Assembly: GCA_963682025.1 (NCBI GenBank)
Contig: OY821520.1
Span: 235,153,530-235,217,529 of the forward strand
Origin: Cordilura impudica
Taxonomy: Eukaryota; Arthropoda; Insecta; Diptera; Scathophagidae
Reading direction: 5' to 3'
Length of the DNA: 64,000 nucleotides
Within the stretch, counting starts at the first letter, position 1, and each line of letters opens with the position of its first letter. A program made the position numbers and the translations under genes. Below, piece after piece: positions 33,469 through 45,793 of the stretch. Under the pieces are notes generated by a model. The model searched no databases. It was not told the origin of the DNA and saw only the letters and a program-made list of their open reading frames with translations.

Positions 33469-35653
33469 CAGTTGTACCTCGATTAACCAGGTAGCTCAGG
33501 ACCGGGCTCAGCACGGATAATCGAAAACACGGTTGAAAGAGGTTTTTTTTAATATTCAAGAATATGTAAATTTGCATCTATTAACATACTTATGAATACA
33601 GATATCTTATTTTTATAATATACTTTCATATACATATACATACATAAATACATACATGTTTATATTCATTTAAAATATTCGTTTAAAGTAGTTGTCTTTT
33701 AGAATTCATTTGTTCCTTAAGTAAATGATTTTGTATGCGATATACTTGTATTTTGTCTGGCTCTGAAATACCTGGACCAATATAGTTTTCTAAGAACCCT
33801 AACAGAACACTACTAACCTCTATTGCTTGAGCTAATGTGGGGGTTTCTTCCATATCTCCATACCTCCATCTGATTCCTCGGAATTTGTCTCAAGCTCATA
33901 TTCTTCTGTTTGATTGACCATGTTAACGATTTCATCGTCAGATACAATACCAAACGGTGCGACATCAACATCGCACTCCATCCACTTTGAGATAGCATCA
34001 GCTGTAAAACCAGGTGGTATTAATACATCTGATTGTATCTCAACACAAAAAGTTGAATCATTTTCATTATCTTGAGATAATAAATTATTCCAAACTTTAT
34101 TTAAAATACGTGGAGTTACAGAATCCCACGAAGTCGCTGCTGTCCACAAAGCTGACTTAATGTTCAAAGATTTAACAAGTTCGTGTCGACTATTAGAATC
34201 CACAAGTTTTTGCACGATAAATTTACGGTACTGGCATTTGAAACTCCGAATGGCTCCTTGATCCATAAGCTGAATCAAGGATGTACAATTCGGTGGTAGA
34301 TATTTTACTGTAACATTATCAGATATCATTGCATTTACATCCGGGTGTGCTGGACAGTTGTCTAATAGCAAAAGAACTTTGCAATTCTTTTCGAGACCAA
34401 TGCGTTGTAAATGTTCTCTTACCTCTGGTACAAAATTTTTGTTAAACCACTCCAGAAATAACTCTTGTGTTACCCAAGCTCTCTTATTAGACTTATAGAC
34501 TACAGGAATGTATTTAACATTTTTTAAACATCTTGGATTAGCACTTTTTCCTATTATCATCAATTTACACTTGTGATTCCCAGCTGCATTTGCACAAACT
34601 AAAGCTGTGATTCTTTCCTTGGACTCTTTGTACCCCTCAATAGAATATTCATCACCACTCGCCAACGAATTTTGGGGCAAACACTTCCAAAATAGACCAG
34701 TTTCGTCTGCATTATAAATTTGTTCAGTTGTAAGTTGTTCATTTTAAATGTATTCGTTTAAGTCTTCCACAAACATCGTTGCAGACACATAATCAGCACA
34801 CTCCTTTTCTCCTGTTGATTTCAGCCTACGAATTCCATGCCGATTTTTGATTTTTTCCAGCCAACCAGATGAATACTTGCACTCGGAATTTATGTTTAAT
34901 TTACCATGAAAATATTTTGCCTTCTCAGTAATCATTTCGCCTAGAAATTGCAGGAAATTTTCAGTTTATGTTCATAAAATGTCTGGATTTGAGTTATCTT
35001 ACCTGTAATGGGACATCCCTTAAATCTTTCTTGTCGAAACCATTCATATGTTGCAAAATCAGCCTTTGCATTTTCGGAGTTTTTCAGTGTATGTCTATTT
35101 TTTAAACCGTGCATTGAATCACTTTCCGATCCATATTTCAAAATGTTTTCTTTGTTTTTTATTAAGTCGCGTACAGTTTGTTTGCCAACACCATATTTTT
35201 CAGATAAAAAATAAACGGATGTGTTCTTGCGATATTAGTTAATCAGTTCTATTTTCTCTTTAATTGAAAGAACTTTTCTTGCTCTTTTTGTCAGTTTACT
35301 TTTTGATGGAGCCATTTTCACAAAAGAACCTGTTAAGAGATCAAATTTCACTTACAGACTGAATGAAAATGAAATTTGATACAAACTTATTACATACGTA
35401 AAAACAAAAAATGGGAATCCCCGAATTTTATTTCTTTGCACATTCATTTAAATTGAAAAAAGCTCTTATGTACATGTATGTATGTATATGCCGCACGGAT
35501 AATAGAGGTAAAGCACGGTTAATAGAGGTTTAAAATAAAAGCACGGATAATAGAGGTAAAGCACGGTTAATAGAGGTATAAAATCAAACAGACAGCATGC
35601 CGGTTAACAGATGTACCCGGTTAATAGAGGCCCGGTTAACCGAGGTTCAACTG
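33469..35653 (-). mobile_element. Tigger/pogo DNA transposon (2185 bp)
   Basis: Inverted repeats CAGTTGTACCTCGATTAACC and, reversed, CAGTTGAACCTCGGTTAACC are flanked by a TA duplication (33467-33468 and 35654-35655). Inside both ends are short repeats such as GCACGGTTAATAGAGGT. It lies within one satellite unit, whose usual sequence CATAAATATCTATCC serves as the empty site. Confidence 0.9.
33683..35315 (-). pseudogene. Tigger-type transposase with one intron; nearly intact
   Basis: The ATG at 35315 opens MAPSKSKLTKRARKVLSIKE, the usual start of Tigger/jerky proteins. The first helix-turn-helix includes EKYGVGKQTVRDL. A 62 bp intron (34941-35002, GTAAGA...TTTCTAG) splits CPITG/EMITEKAKYF; its removal restores the family sequence. 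The CENP-B-type domain continues with SGWLEKIKNRHGI. The DDE_1 domain shows NADETGLFW, LLLLDNCPAHP and QLMDQGAIRSFK, a DDD triad. Three breaks are seen: TAA at 35235-35237, TAA at 34744-34746 and a one-base shift near 33855. Past that shift, TLAQAIEVSSVLLGFLENYI leads to a stop at 33683. It would cut and paste DNA at TA sites in the nucleus. The few breaks suggest recent loss of function. Confidence 0.88.
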
Positions 35654-35655
35654 TA

Positions 35656-36060
35656 TCTACAAAAATCTGAAAATTTGCAGTACAATGGTAACGATTTGTG
35701 ATAGCATATTTCTGCATATTTTGCATTAAATGCATATATTTTCATTAAAAAATTGCACTTTATTCAGAAATATCTATCCAAATCAATAAGTTTACTATAA
35801 AATACCATTGATTTGTAGTTGCATATTTTGCATTAAATGCATATTTTTGCATATTTTCATCAAAACGCTTTTATAATGGCTCTCTTTCAGAAATATCTAT
35901 TAAAACCAATAAGTTTACAATAAAATAGCACCGATTTTTAGTTACATATTTTGCTATAAATGCACATTTTTGCATATTTTTTTTTATCAAAAAGCCCATT
36001 TATTTAACTTTTTTTCATATTGTGAATGAATATTTTAATTTTTAGGGCATATTTTGCAGC
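35656..36060. repeat. Continuation of the AT-rich satellite right of the Tigger
   Basis: Units with GATAGCATATTTCTGCATAT and TGCATATTTTGCATTAAATG, about three in number and more diverged than the left part. Confidence 0.75.
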
Positions 36061-37343
36061 ATATTTTTATTTTTTTAGTATATAAAATTCTTTTCCCTAG
36101 TAAAAATTTAATTTTCTTTATAAAACCAAATCAAAAAATTTATATAAAATAAATTAAAATCAAATCAAAAAATTATGGCTTTATAATTTTTGAGATTTAG
36201 AAAATATTTTGAAAGTTAGTTTTCAAATATAATTCAGAATAATACTAAACGAAAGTTAGCTAACTTCTCCTGTTAACGATATTTGTTTACTTGAGGTTAA
36301 GGGGTTCAAGTTAAACATAACCGCACTTTGTGTAAACGGGCTTTAGTAATTATATATAAAAATTTTAATATTTTATTTAAATTATTTTTTTTAACAATTT
36401 AGAACCATTATTAATAAAAACAAATTAAATTTTATTTTAATTCTTTTGACAGTTTTTTTACAAAATTGATCCAAATATGTTTTAATCTTCCATTTGATCT
36501 TTAAAATTGTGCACAAAAAAAAGATGTGTTCTTGAAATTTTGTTTGTATGACCCTGTTAAAAAATATATTTTATTAAAAAAAAAAAATAAGCAGCTTATT
36601 TTTGTGTAAACTGTTATACAAACTGTTATAATATATGTATACCTAGCAAAGAAAATATACTTTTACTAATCGTCTATGATTAAATTTATTAAATCCATGA
36701 ATAGCAACTTAATATTGCTTTGTTTTGATTATAAAATCTATTGCAAATAATAAATATTAAATCGAAATTACAATTTTATATACAAACTTATATAAATGTC
36801 AAACAGAAATCTTTAGAACAGTACAATTTTGTGAATAAATAAAAAGCATAGAAATATATTTAACAAAAAAAAAAATTATTTAAACTGAAATTTTCTTTCT
36901 TTAGTTTAGATTAAGGATTCCTCTTAACTCATTTAGAAATGCTTATGCCTGGTTTTCAATATTTTGTAATCCTGTATATAATGAAATTATAACATTATAA
37001 TCTATAAATACATCCTTAATTTGGTATTACTATAATTGGGTAAGATATAATACAGAAAAAGTAATTGGCCACATATTTAGTTATGATTTCTCCCTGATAG
37101 GACGTAAAACAAATAAATTAAATTTACTTAACATATTTTAATAAAAAAAATATATATAACAAAAAATGTAAACAATTCAGAGGTGCATAATCTGTGTAAT
37201 TCAGTTTTAAATAGTTTTTCCTTTCCAAATATTCCTCATTCAAATACTTATCGAATTCCCGAATACTTGCTGGAAAGTTACTATTTGGTCTTATAGTTTT
37301 GTAATATAAGATCAGTTAATATGCTTAGAGCTGCTGGGGTTAT
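36061..37343. other. AT-rich sequence, nothing recognised
   Basis: Long A and T runs with no coding pattern, no clear repeat and no RNA gene. Confidence 0.4.
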
Positions 37344-38090
37344 TATACCCTATACCACTATGTGGTTTGGGTATAATGACTTTGTGCTGCTGTTTGTAAC
37401 AACCAAAAATATTTGACCTAGACCCATCTTTAATTATACCGATCGAATCAGAATCACTTTCTGAGTTGATTTAACAATGTCCGTCCGTCCGTCCGTCTGT
37501 GTGTCCATGTAAAGCTTGTAATCAAACTGCAGGTCGCAAATATGAATATATTTTGATGAAATTTGGTATATAAGCTTTTATCGGCCATGGGATGAACGCT
37601 ATTGAAATTGGTGAGAATCGGTCCATGTTCAGACCTAGCCCCCATACAAATTACCCATATGAAATCGACATAAATTGCCATAAGATCCAAATTGTCATAT
37701 AGATCTTACTCAAATTGATGAGTAGTCCAAAAATGATCCCTTTGACCCCGTATAGAGCTGCTTCCCGATCTTCACTTAAATCTATTAAAAAACAAAAATA
37801 TTGCACTGATTCTTCTCAAATTTTGTTTGTACATATTTTTGCAAAATACAAGAGACTTTACCAAACATGATCAGGATCGGTCCATTTTTGGACCTAGTCC
37901 CTTTATAGATATAGCATCCGATATGAACTTTTTCATATTTGCGGCCAAAAAAATTAATAAAAATCCCACTCAAATTTGGTTTTTGCTTATTTTCAATGTC
38001 CAGTTAGTTGGGCCTAAGAGATAGGGTTTCTAAACGCATGGTATAGGGTATCGTATAGTCGGTCTAGACCGACTATAATTTTCTTACTTG
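37344..38090 (+). mobile_element. Helentron-like repeat family B, complete copy (747 bp)
   Basis: TATACCCTATACCACTATG at the start. Perfect hairpin TAGTCGGTCTAGACCGACTA near the end, then TAATTTTCTTACTTG. A CCGTCCGTCCGTC run sits at about 37480. Lies in a T-run. Confidence 0.75.
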
Positions 38091-38289
38091 TTTTTTTTTT
38101 AAGTCCGTTTGGCGCCATTGTCATTGGGCAATCTTATCAGACCTAAGATTTTTAACATCATCCTGGTATGAAACTTGTCTCTTAAACCCTCTTTTTTTAA
38201 TGGGTGATAAAGAAAAAGTTTTTTTTAGATGTCAATTAAATTAGTTTAGTTAAACTCACGATTTTAAATGCTTTAGTCAACCAGTTTAA

Positions 38290-40939
38290 CCCTCTAACCG
38301 GCCAATTTTATTTTGATCAAAAAAAATTTTACTACGGTAGCGTTTGGAAAAATAAAAATACGTTTTAAGTAAAAAGTTGAAAAAATCTAGAAACTTACCT
38401 TCCAGATGAGAAAATATATAGCCGGCCAAAAGGCGGTCTTGCCTGTTAACGTAATGAAATAATTTAACAAGGGATCATTTTTATCACGTTTTATTTTATT
38501 TATTTTGTATGATAAATTTGGAAACATTTTTTATTACTAGATAGGCACAAATTTAGTTTACACTTAGTGCAAAACATATGTGTTTCGGATTTGCAATTTG
38601 CATACTTTTTGCCACGGCGGTCCAAAATATCAGGCATGTGGCCAACTCTATCAAAGCGGATGTCATTTGGTGGATTATAAGACCTCTTTACTTTCTGCAC
38701 TTGTGGGCTTTGACTTTGAGGTCTTCCAACAGCATTTTTGGTGGTAGTGTTTTCATAATGGCAAAGCACATCCGCCACTTCAATGCGGAATTCTGGTAAT
38801 TTTAAATGCAGACTATTGTTGCAATCAATTTCGTGAATGCGTTGGAAAAGGAGATATGCATTTACCAATGACTTATCAATCAGATGATAAAATAAACGTA
38901 AAGTCCATTTCTTCGTTTTCAATCTGATATGGTAACGTCCTAGTAAACTGTCCATTAAATCAACGCCACCCATATGACGATTGTATTCTTTTATTATATT
39001 TGGGCAGTCTACTTCAACGTAGGATTTACTGGTCCGATCATAACGGCGTGTTTTCAAGGGTTGTATGTCGCTGATATTGGTTTTAATAGGTTTAATCCCA
39101 GCATAAGTGGATACTAGACGTACACATTTTGTGTCTCTCCATTGTACACAGGAAATGTAAATACCAAATGCGCAGGCAACAAACTCCTCTGAATATCCAC
39201 GCTCCTTACTTTTTAAGTCCGCTTCTTTTGTTAGCTTGCAGTTAGGTATCCTATTCGATCGAACAGTTCCCAATGCATAAATACCTCTGCTCCGTAAATA
39301 AACAACAAGTGGCAGGGAAGTATAAAAATTATCAAAATACAATATATGATTTTTGAAATCAGGAATTGTATTTGATAATCGTATAACCACATTAGCTGTT
39401 GCTCCTAAGTCAGGCGCATTGTGTATTATTTCATTATCGCCAGCTCCCTTATAAACTTCGAATCTATATGGAAATCCATATGAATCACAGAGTACAAAAA
39501 GTTTTATGCCATATTTGTGTGGCTTCGCCGGCATATATTGCCGAAGTTTTGTCAACATTTTTGTGGAACACATTTGTTCATAAATACAAAGCCGAGGTGT
39601 TTTTGGTACTGATTCAAATTGTTTGTTCAATTTGTCAATAACTGGTTGAATTTTGTACAGCTGGTCAAATCCTGCCTCTTGTGGTTTCTTCATTTGTGTA
39701 CTGTCATTGAAATGAAGACATTTTCTAATTACAAAAATTGTTTTGATGTCATTGTAGTTCGTACTGCCACCAAGGAATGTTTTGCCCAGTAACTCTCATC
39801 ACTCGGATAACGGTAAACAGACGTATATATTAAAATGCCAATGTAGTTTTTTAAGTCAGTTGTTGACAAATTAAACTAAGTAGATAAGTCTTGTTGTTTC
39901 GCATAGAGGTTACTTTGATAAACAATTTCGTTCAACAAATCTTCATTGAAAAAATACATAAAACAACGAAAGGGCGTGTTTAGTTCTTTAAATTCTTCTG
40001 GTAATCGTCTTTCTCCTTGAAAAACTACATCTTTTCTTTCAAGTTGAAGACATTGTTTTCTCCACAAAATATTTTTAAATTCCGAAGATTGTGCAGAAAT
40101 ATCTTTGACGTTTCCGCTAAATCCACCAGCATTGGAGGCAACTGCGCTTTCACCGTCTTCCATTTCTGGCAAAGGAAATCTTTCTCCCTTGATTCCTGTC
40201 TTCCTTGTCTTTGTTGGTATACATGTATTGTTGGAATCAGTCGCTGTATGTGGCTGCACCTCATTGTCCTCAGCATAATGAAAATAATTGTTGTCTGCAT
40301 TATCTAATCTACAGTATGATCGTCCATTCGAGCAAAATCTTCATCTGATAATTGAAAATCTGGATCCTTCAAGTCATCATCCTCGTCAAAGTCAAAATCA
40401 TCTTCAAATTCAGAACGTTCTACTGATTCTGCCATAAGTGCTTCAATCTCCTCATCAGTCATTTTCGAAAAATTTAATGTTTTCCTTTGTTGGGACATTT
40501 TTTAAAGATAAATTATTTCCTAAAATGTTTGAAACTGAAAAATGTTTATAGGAAAAAAGAAAAAAAAATAACTATGGAAAGCGGAAAATTTTATATGCAA
40601 AACCAGCTTGCAACCGGCAGGTCCGCCTTTAGGCGGTGTTCAATTTTTTGCAAAAAACCTGTGAATACAAAAAAAATATATTTACCTTTATGAATATAAT
40701 TTTATCGCGCATAAATTCTAAATGAACAGATATTTATTTTTTTTTCAAAGTTTCAGTTTCACCACACATAATTATTTTGCACACTTTTCCTAAAAATATG
40801 ACTTTAGCTATCAACAGCTCACAACCGAAACACAAATGCACGTGTTTATTTGTCACAATAAGTTAACTGTGTATTTCTTTACTGATATTTACCGTTATAA
40901 TTGAACAACAAAAAAAATAAATCAGCATAGCATAGAGGG
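38290..40939 (-). mobile_element. piggyBac DNA transposon (2650 bp)
   Basis: TTAA lies at 38286-38289 and 40940-40943. The ends CCCTCTAACCGG and, reversed, CCCTCTATGC are short inverted repeats. It encodes a piggyBac transposase on the minus strand. The flanks outside the element are imperfect reverse complements of each other, which suggests it landed inside an older fold-back repeat. Confidence 0.88.
38500..40498 (-). pseudogene. piggyBac transposase, broken at three places
   Basis: The ATG at 40498 gives the acidic N-terminus MSQQRKTLNFSKMTDEEIEA. After a frameshift near 40300 comes NADNNYFHYAEDNEVQPHTA, then CFMYFFNEDLLNEIVYQSNL. TAG at 39876-39878 interrupts LYAKQQDLST and STTDLKNYIGILIYTSVYRY. 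A shift near 39778 falls within WAKTFLGG. The remaining 397 codons (39693-38500) are open. They hold FVLCDSYGFPY, HILYFDNFYTS and RHMGGVDLMD, which should supply the three catalytic Asp, and end in a Cys-rich domain (YANCKSETHMFCTKCKLNLC). Piggybac transposases excise precisely at TTAA. The intact catalytic half and ruined N-terminal half suggest moderate age. The shift and stop positions were read directly. Confidence 0.9.
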
Positions 40940-40943
40940 TTAA

Positions 40944-41460
40944 AGGTCATTAGCGCTTCAAAATAAGAGTTTAACTAATTTAAGTTTAACTGGCATCCCA
41001 AAAACTCGTCCTGAGTAAATTCCTTTCGCAGTCTCCAAAAAGAAAGTTTAGTTCCTCATCGTATAATCTAAATCACATTTTATTGTATTTAGAAACGCAT
41101 TTTGAAGCATCATTCCAAATAAAAAACTACAAAGAACCGTTACCTTTGAAAGCGTTACATTCCTTTTCTGATATTTCAACTGTTACGAAAATTACTTCGT
41201 TGATGTGTTCGCACACTAAGGGCAAGGCTAAATCGGTTGGCATTTAATACGTGATGCTAAAACATATAGCCACATCTTGCTTAAGTTTCAACTCAGGAAG
41301 TTGCATATATTTTTGAATATCTTGCACTTTTCTTAATTCTTATTCTTTTGATTTTAGCAACAGTTTTAGCAACTACATACAAAATTTATTGTACAATTAG
41401 ACTTAATGTATGGACTTAACTCCCAATACCACGCTACCCTCCTTTATTTATAGCTACAGT
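40944..41460. other. Non-coding sequence right of piggyBac
   Basis: The first ~90 bp (up to about 41030) mirror the left flank of the piggyBac in inverse orientation. Nothing else is recognised. Confidence 0.4.
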
Positions 41461-42118
41461 TATACCACAGTGTGGTCAGGGTATAAAGACTTTGTGCTGA
41501 CGCTTGTAACTACTCAACTTTTATGATACAGATCGTCTCAGAATCACTTTCTGAGTCGATTTAGCGATATCCGTTCGTTCGTCTGTGTACATGTAAACCT
41601 TGCAATCAAATTACAGATCTCAAATATGAATATATTTTGATGAAAATTGGTACATGAGCTTTTATCGGCCATAGAACGAACACTATTAAAATTTGTCAAA
41701 ATCGGTGATTGTTCAGACCATACAAATGACCCCTATGAGATCGACTTAAATTCCATAAGAGCAAAATTATCATAGATCTCGGTCAAATTGGGTTTTGTGT
41801 GTGTTTATTACATACATTAATCAATGGTCCAAAAATAAAACCTATGACAATTTTTAGTCATAGCACCAATAAAGATTTTTCTCAAATTTGGTTTGTATGT
41901 TTTTTATAAAAGATGACTACCTAATATGGACAGGACCGGCAATTTTTCGACCTAGTCCCCATATAAAAATAGCATCCGATAGGAACTTCAGATCTGGAGG
42001 CAAAAAAATAATAAAAATTCCATGCAAATTTGGTTTATGCTTATTTTCCATACCCAATTAAACGCATGGTACAGTGTATCGCATAGTCTGTCTACACCGA
42101 TTATAATTTTCTTACTTG
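41461..42118 (+). mobile_element. Helentron-like repeat family B, diverged copy (658 bp)
   Basis: Starts TATACCACAGTGTGGTCAGG and ends ATAATTTTCTTACTTG. The internal CTTTCTGAGTCGATTTAGCG and CGTTCGTTCGTCTGTG are still clear. The 3' hairpin is decayed, so this is the oldest of the four longer copies. Confidence 0.7.
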
Positions 42119-43619
42119 TTTTTTTTATATAATTACACAAATATTTTCTGCTGTACGCAGCCAATTAAATGGGATGGTAGTTTTATGTCATCTAAAAAGA
42201 ACGCTGTTTCAGCCAAATACCCAACGTTTGTGCTAGATGTTGTGACTCATACAGTAGTAGCAGACTGAATTTTAACTTTTGAACAATGAGCTACAACGTA
42301 GACCAGTCTTTATATTCTGGCTCTACAATCTTCAACACATGATTACCTTCAACTACGACCTTCAAGGCTTGCCGTTCTATTTACTCCACTTTGCGTACCG
42401 GAGGAGATCGTCGCATACTTTTAGTTGAAGTTGTGACAGTATTTGCATTTGTATGCTTGTCGAATGCTACATCCGTAATTAAATGTATGGTTGGTACTTT
42501 ACCATCACAGCATAAATTCATAAATACAAAAATTTTCCAATACTTGCATTGGAGGGCCAACAATGAAATAAATCCTGATTGTGTTAGTCTTAAGTTTTCC
42601 TGCCATTGTTTTAAATAAAAATAAAATAAGTTGTAAACAGAAATATTCAAAAGAAGAAGAATAATGTCTACTGAAAATTAACCAATTTTATTCAGTCTGG
42701 CTACAGTGTCAACCTAGCGTAAAATATGAATGTATGGCAACATTAAAAACAGCTGTCAGGAGGTTAACAATGAAAATTGAACTCGCACATGACAAAATTA
42801 AAGAAATAATGAAATGAATGAAATTTGCTTTCAAATTTGTATAGGAATTGTTCAAAGCCGCATTTTTAAAGTGTTTCGTCATAATCTCTTGTTAAGTTTT
42901 AAATTGCGGATTTAATAACTTTCCGGCTCGAGTTGGAGCACCTGAGTCTACGTCATCGTTACGATTTCTGAACTACGGCCCAAAGCCTATATTTTTTTTT
43001 TTTGTCAAATCAATCTGGCATATATTACGAATTTGAGTAAAATCATTTTTGATATTAGATTGAAATGGTTAGGAAATGGTTTGAGATTTTGTTCACCGAT
43101 TTATGTCATAATTTCTAATATTCGCTCGGGAGTACCTAGTTGTCTGACCATTGAAGCCAAAGGGTTTTTAAATGTGTTGAATCATAGTTTTTCAATATAT
43201 TTTCTAGTCGTTAAATAGGTGTTCGGATTCTTCAGACATCAGAGAATTCGAAAATCAGACGTATTTTTTTGCAGTGTTTGCAGAAAGCGATATATTACAT
43301 TTCCTCCGATGGCAAAATTAAATACAATTTAAAAAATTAGTATAAAATTAATTTTTGTGAAAATTTCAAGTTTCTAGATTTTTAGTGAAGATGAGCTTTT
43401 TTCTATGGAAATATCCCGATTGTTTTTATTAAAGCAAATTTTTAAAATTGTAAGAATATTAATTACATATGATTATAGGGCAATATTTTCGATCCCACTT
43501 CATCTCTGGAACACCAATCTCCCACAATATAAAAGTAACAATATTTGCCTAGGCAATCCCTTTTAAAAGTGCGATGAAATATTTAAAAAAAAAACTGAAT
43601 TTTTAAACTTTCTAATACT
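42119..43619. other. Unassigned region
   Basis: A minus-strand open stretch (42650-42381) reads CDGKVPTIHLITDVAFDKHT and has fair coding texture. I recognise no family in it and see no splice context. The rest is AT-rich with no features. Confidence 0.3.
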
Positions 43620-44102
43620 TAAGGTGCTATTACACGAAGTGTTTTTTACATATGTACTGTCACTTTTTTTATCCATATGAAATTCTTCAAGTCTGTCAAA
43701 ATTGTCTTTTACATACGATTCATAATTTTTGCTATCACACGTGCGTATGTATTTCCGTATGACATAACCTCTAAATGTAAACAACAGCTGATTTAATTTG
43801 TGAATTTACAAAAATTTGTTAAAAAAGGTTATGTATTTTTTAATTGTTAATACTAAACAATTTATTTTTCTTTCAATATTAATATTTAAAATGTACTCTG
43901 TTTTTCGTTCGCCACAAGCAGTGTTGTATTTTCATTTGTTTGTCATGCAAAAATAGAATCTGTTCTAATTGAAAAATGTACATGTGACTTTCCTCATGTA
44001 TTGTACATAAACAATGTTTCATATGTATCACACGATGTGTACAACTTTTCTTGTGGGAAAGTTTGACAGTACATATGTAAAAAACACATGTAATAGCACC
44101 TT
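43620..44102. mobile_element. MITE (483 bp) with ~38 bp inverted repeats and TTA duplication
   Basis: Left end AGGTGCTATTACACGAAGTG; right end, reversed, AGGTGCTATTACATGTGTTT. Both run on into TTTTACATATGTACTGTCA. TTA precedes and follows the element. No coding. Confidence 0.78.
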
Positions 44103-44136
44103 TATAGAAATAAAGCAACATGTTTTAAACTTTTAT

Positions 44137-44330
44137 GCGGCCTACACACGAGGCAACCAGTTGAAGCAATGGTTGTATCAACAATGATACACACGTAGCA
44201 ACGGTTGCCTCAATTAGCCAGAAATATCAAAAAGTTTTGATATTTTTCGTTGGTTGAGGCAACCGTTGCTACGTGTATATCATTGTTGATACAACCATTG
44301 CTTCAACTAGTTGCCTCGTGTGTAGGCCGC
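44137..44330. mobile_element. Long-hairpin MITE (194 bp), almost fully palindromic
   Basis: GCGGCCTACACACGAGGCAA at the left is mirrored exactly at the right. The arms continue through TTGAAGCAATGGTTGTATCA, AACGGTTGCCTCAA and AAAACTTTTTGATATTT with few mismatches, leaving almost no loop. It lies between two copies of the AGGTGCTATTACA MITE. Confidence 0.82.
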
Positions 44331-44455
44331 ATTAAGGCTTAGTTAGCAATACGTTGTTAAAATGTATCTTTTCCGTAAATGTAACGTACAAACGTAACAA
44401 AAATCTATTTTCAACAGACTGGGACGTTACGGTTACGTGACAGTTGAGTACGGTA

Positions 44456-44880
44456 AAGGTGCTATTACACGAAGTGTTTTTACATATGTACTGTCACTTT
44501 TTTATCCATATGAAATTCCTCATTTCTGTCAAAATTGTCTTTTACATACGATTCATAATTTTTGCTATCACACGTGCGTATGTATTTCCGTATGACATAA
44601 CCTCTAAATGTAAACAACAGCTGATTTAATTTGTGAATTTACAAAAAATTTATTGTTAAAAATAAAGTAATATATTTTATATATTTTTTAGTTGTTAATT
44701 AATATTAAACAATTTATTTTTCTTTCTATATTAATCTTTATAATTTACTCTGTTTTTCTTTCACCACAAGCAGTGTTGTATTTTCATATGTTTGTCTTGC
44801 CAAAATAGAACCTGCTCTAATTGAAAAATCTACATATGTCTTGCAAAATGTGTTGTACATAAACAATGTTTGAAAGGGTT
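44456..44880. mobile_element. Second copy of the AGGTGCTATTACA MITE, right end lost
   Basis: AAAGGTGCTATTACACGAAG at the left and near-identity with 43620-43830 through GTAAACAACAGCTGATTTAA. The right inverted repeat is replaced by unrelated or very diverged sequence. Confidence 0.7.
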
Positions 44881-45793
44881 CACACTATGTGTACAAATTA
44901 CACGTGCTAAAAAACTAAGAAAAACACAAGCAAACCACGTAGTATGAACGCAGCTTAACCAGGCCTTTAATTTTGCTCAAACCAATTTCAATTAACATGG
45001 CCACTCTTAAGCGATTGTAAAAAACTCCTTTTGTAGAAAAAAAAAATGACAAAAAATCGTCAAGATAAGTATTGCCATATCGAAAGCAAAAATCATTGTT
45101 CAAGCTAAAAGCGCGAGAAGCCGATTTTTGCAACAAACACACATCAATTGAAAACCGTGGTTTTTCCTCGGCCGCTAGAATCACATTGAATGGTATTATA
45201 AGCGACTCGCTTGCTACTAGCGAAGCTAGTTATACTACAAGTGTCAAGTTGACAACACTTGTGTGCAAAAAAATTCTTTAAAAAGCAATGAAAATGAAAT
45301 TCTTTTTCATTTGTGCGGTAATTTTAAAACGGACTGGACGTGTGTGGATACGAAGAACATAAAACGTGCGGTAAAGTAAAACGAAAACAATTAAAAAAAA
45401 GTGAATGGAGTCTAAAAAAGTGAATACCGTGTAAAAAAAGTATGACAAAAAATACAAATAATCATTAAAACAGAAAATATATTACCAAATATTTTATACA
45501 TAAAATTCTGTACAATAGATTCTCAGCGTTAACTTTGTTTATTAAAAAACATTAATATACATATATAAAAAAAAAAACAAATTTGAGGAAGAAAAACAAT
45601 AGTCATCATTGACCAACCATTGTTCGCAAGAAAAAATAAAATAAATTACTAGTGGTCTGCATTGTTGTTTTTTAATCAGTGTCAAAAAATAACCTACTTC
45701 GATTGTAAATAGTTGTAATTTTTATATTTTTTTTCTTAAGTTTTCAACTTACAAATTGTTTTTATATAAATTTCAACATTATTTTGCAAAATG
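44881..45793 (+). promoter_or_regulatory. Possible 5' UTR and start-codon exon of a further gene
   Basis: At 45791 an ATG is followed at once by GTAAGT (GCAAAATG/GTAAGTTTAA), a strong donor. The ~500 bp before it have AAAAGTGAA-type runs (AAAAAAGTGAATGGAGTC; AAAAAGTGAATACC) common in fly 5' leaders. An exon that codes for only the initiator Met is known in flies. No downstream exon was found in the window, so this is a weak call. Confidence 0.25.

Noticed and set aside
30900..36060. CRISPR-like array, considered because of regular repeats
   Set aside because: Units are contiguous ~133 bp satellite monomers with no unique spacers, in a eukaryotic context.
42381..42650. Possible host exon (LITDVAFDKHTNANTVTTST)
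   Set aside because: Coding texture is fair but no family, splice sites or neighbours support it; left as unassigned.
43879..44121. 80-codon minus-strand frame MLLYFYKGAITCVFYI
   Set aside because: It falls inside the AGGTGCTATTACA MITE and crosses its terminal repeat.
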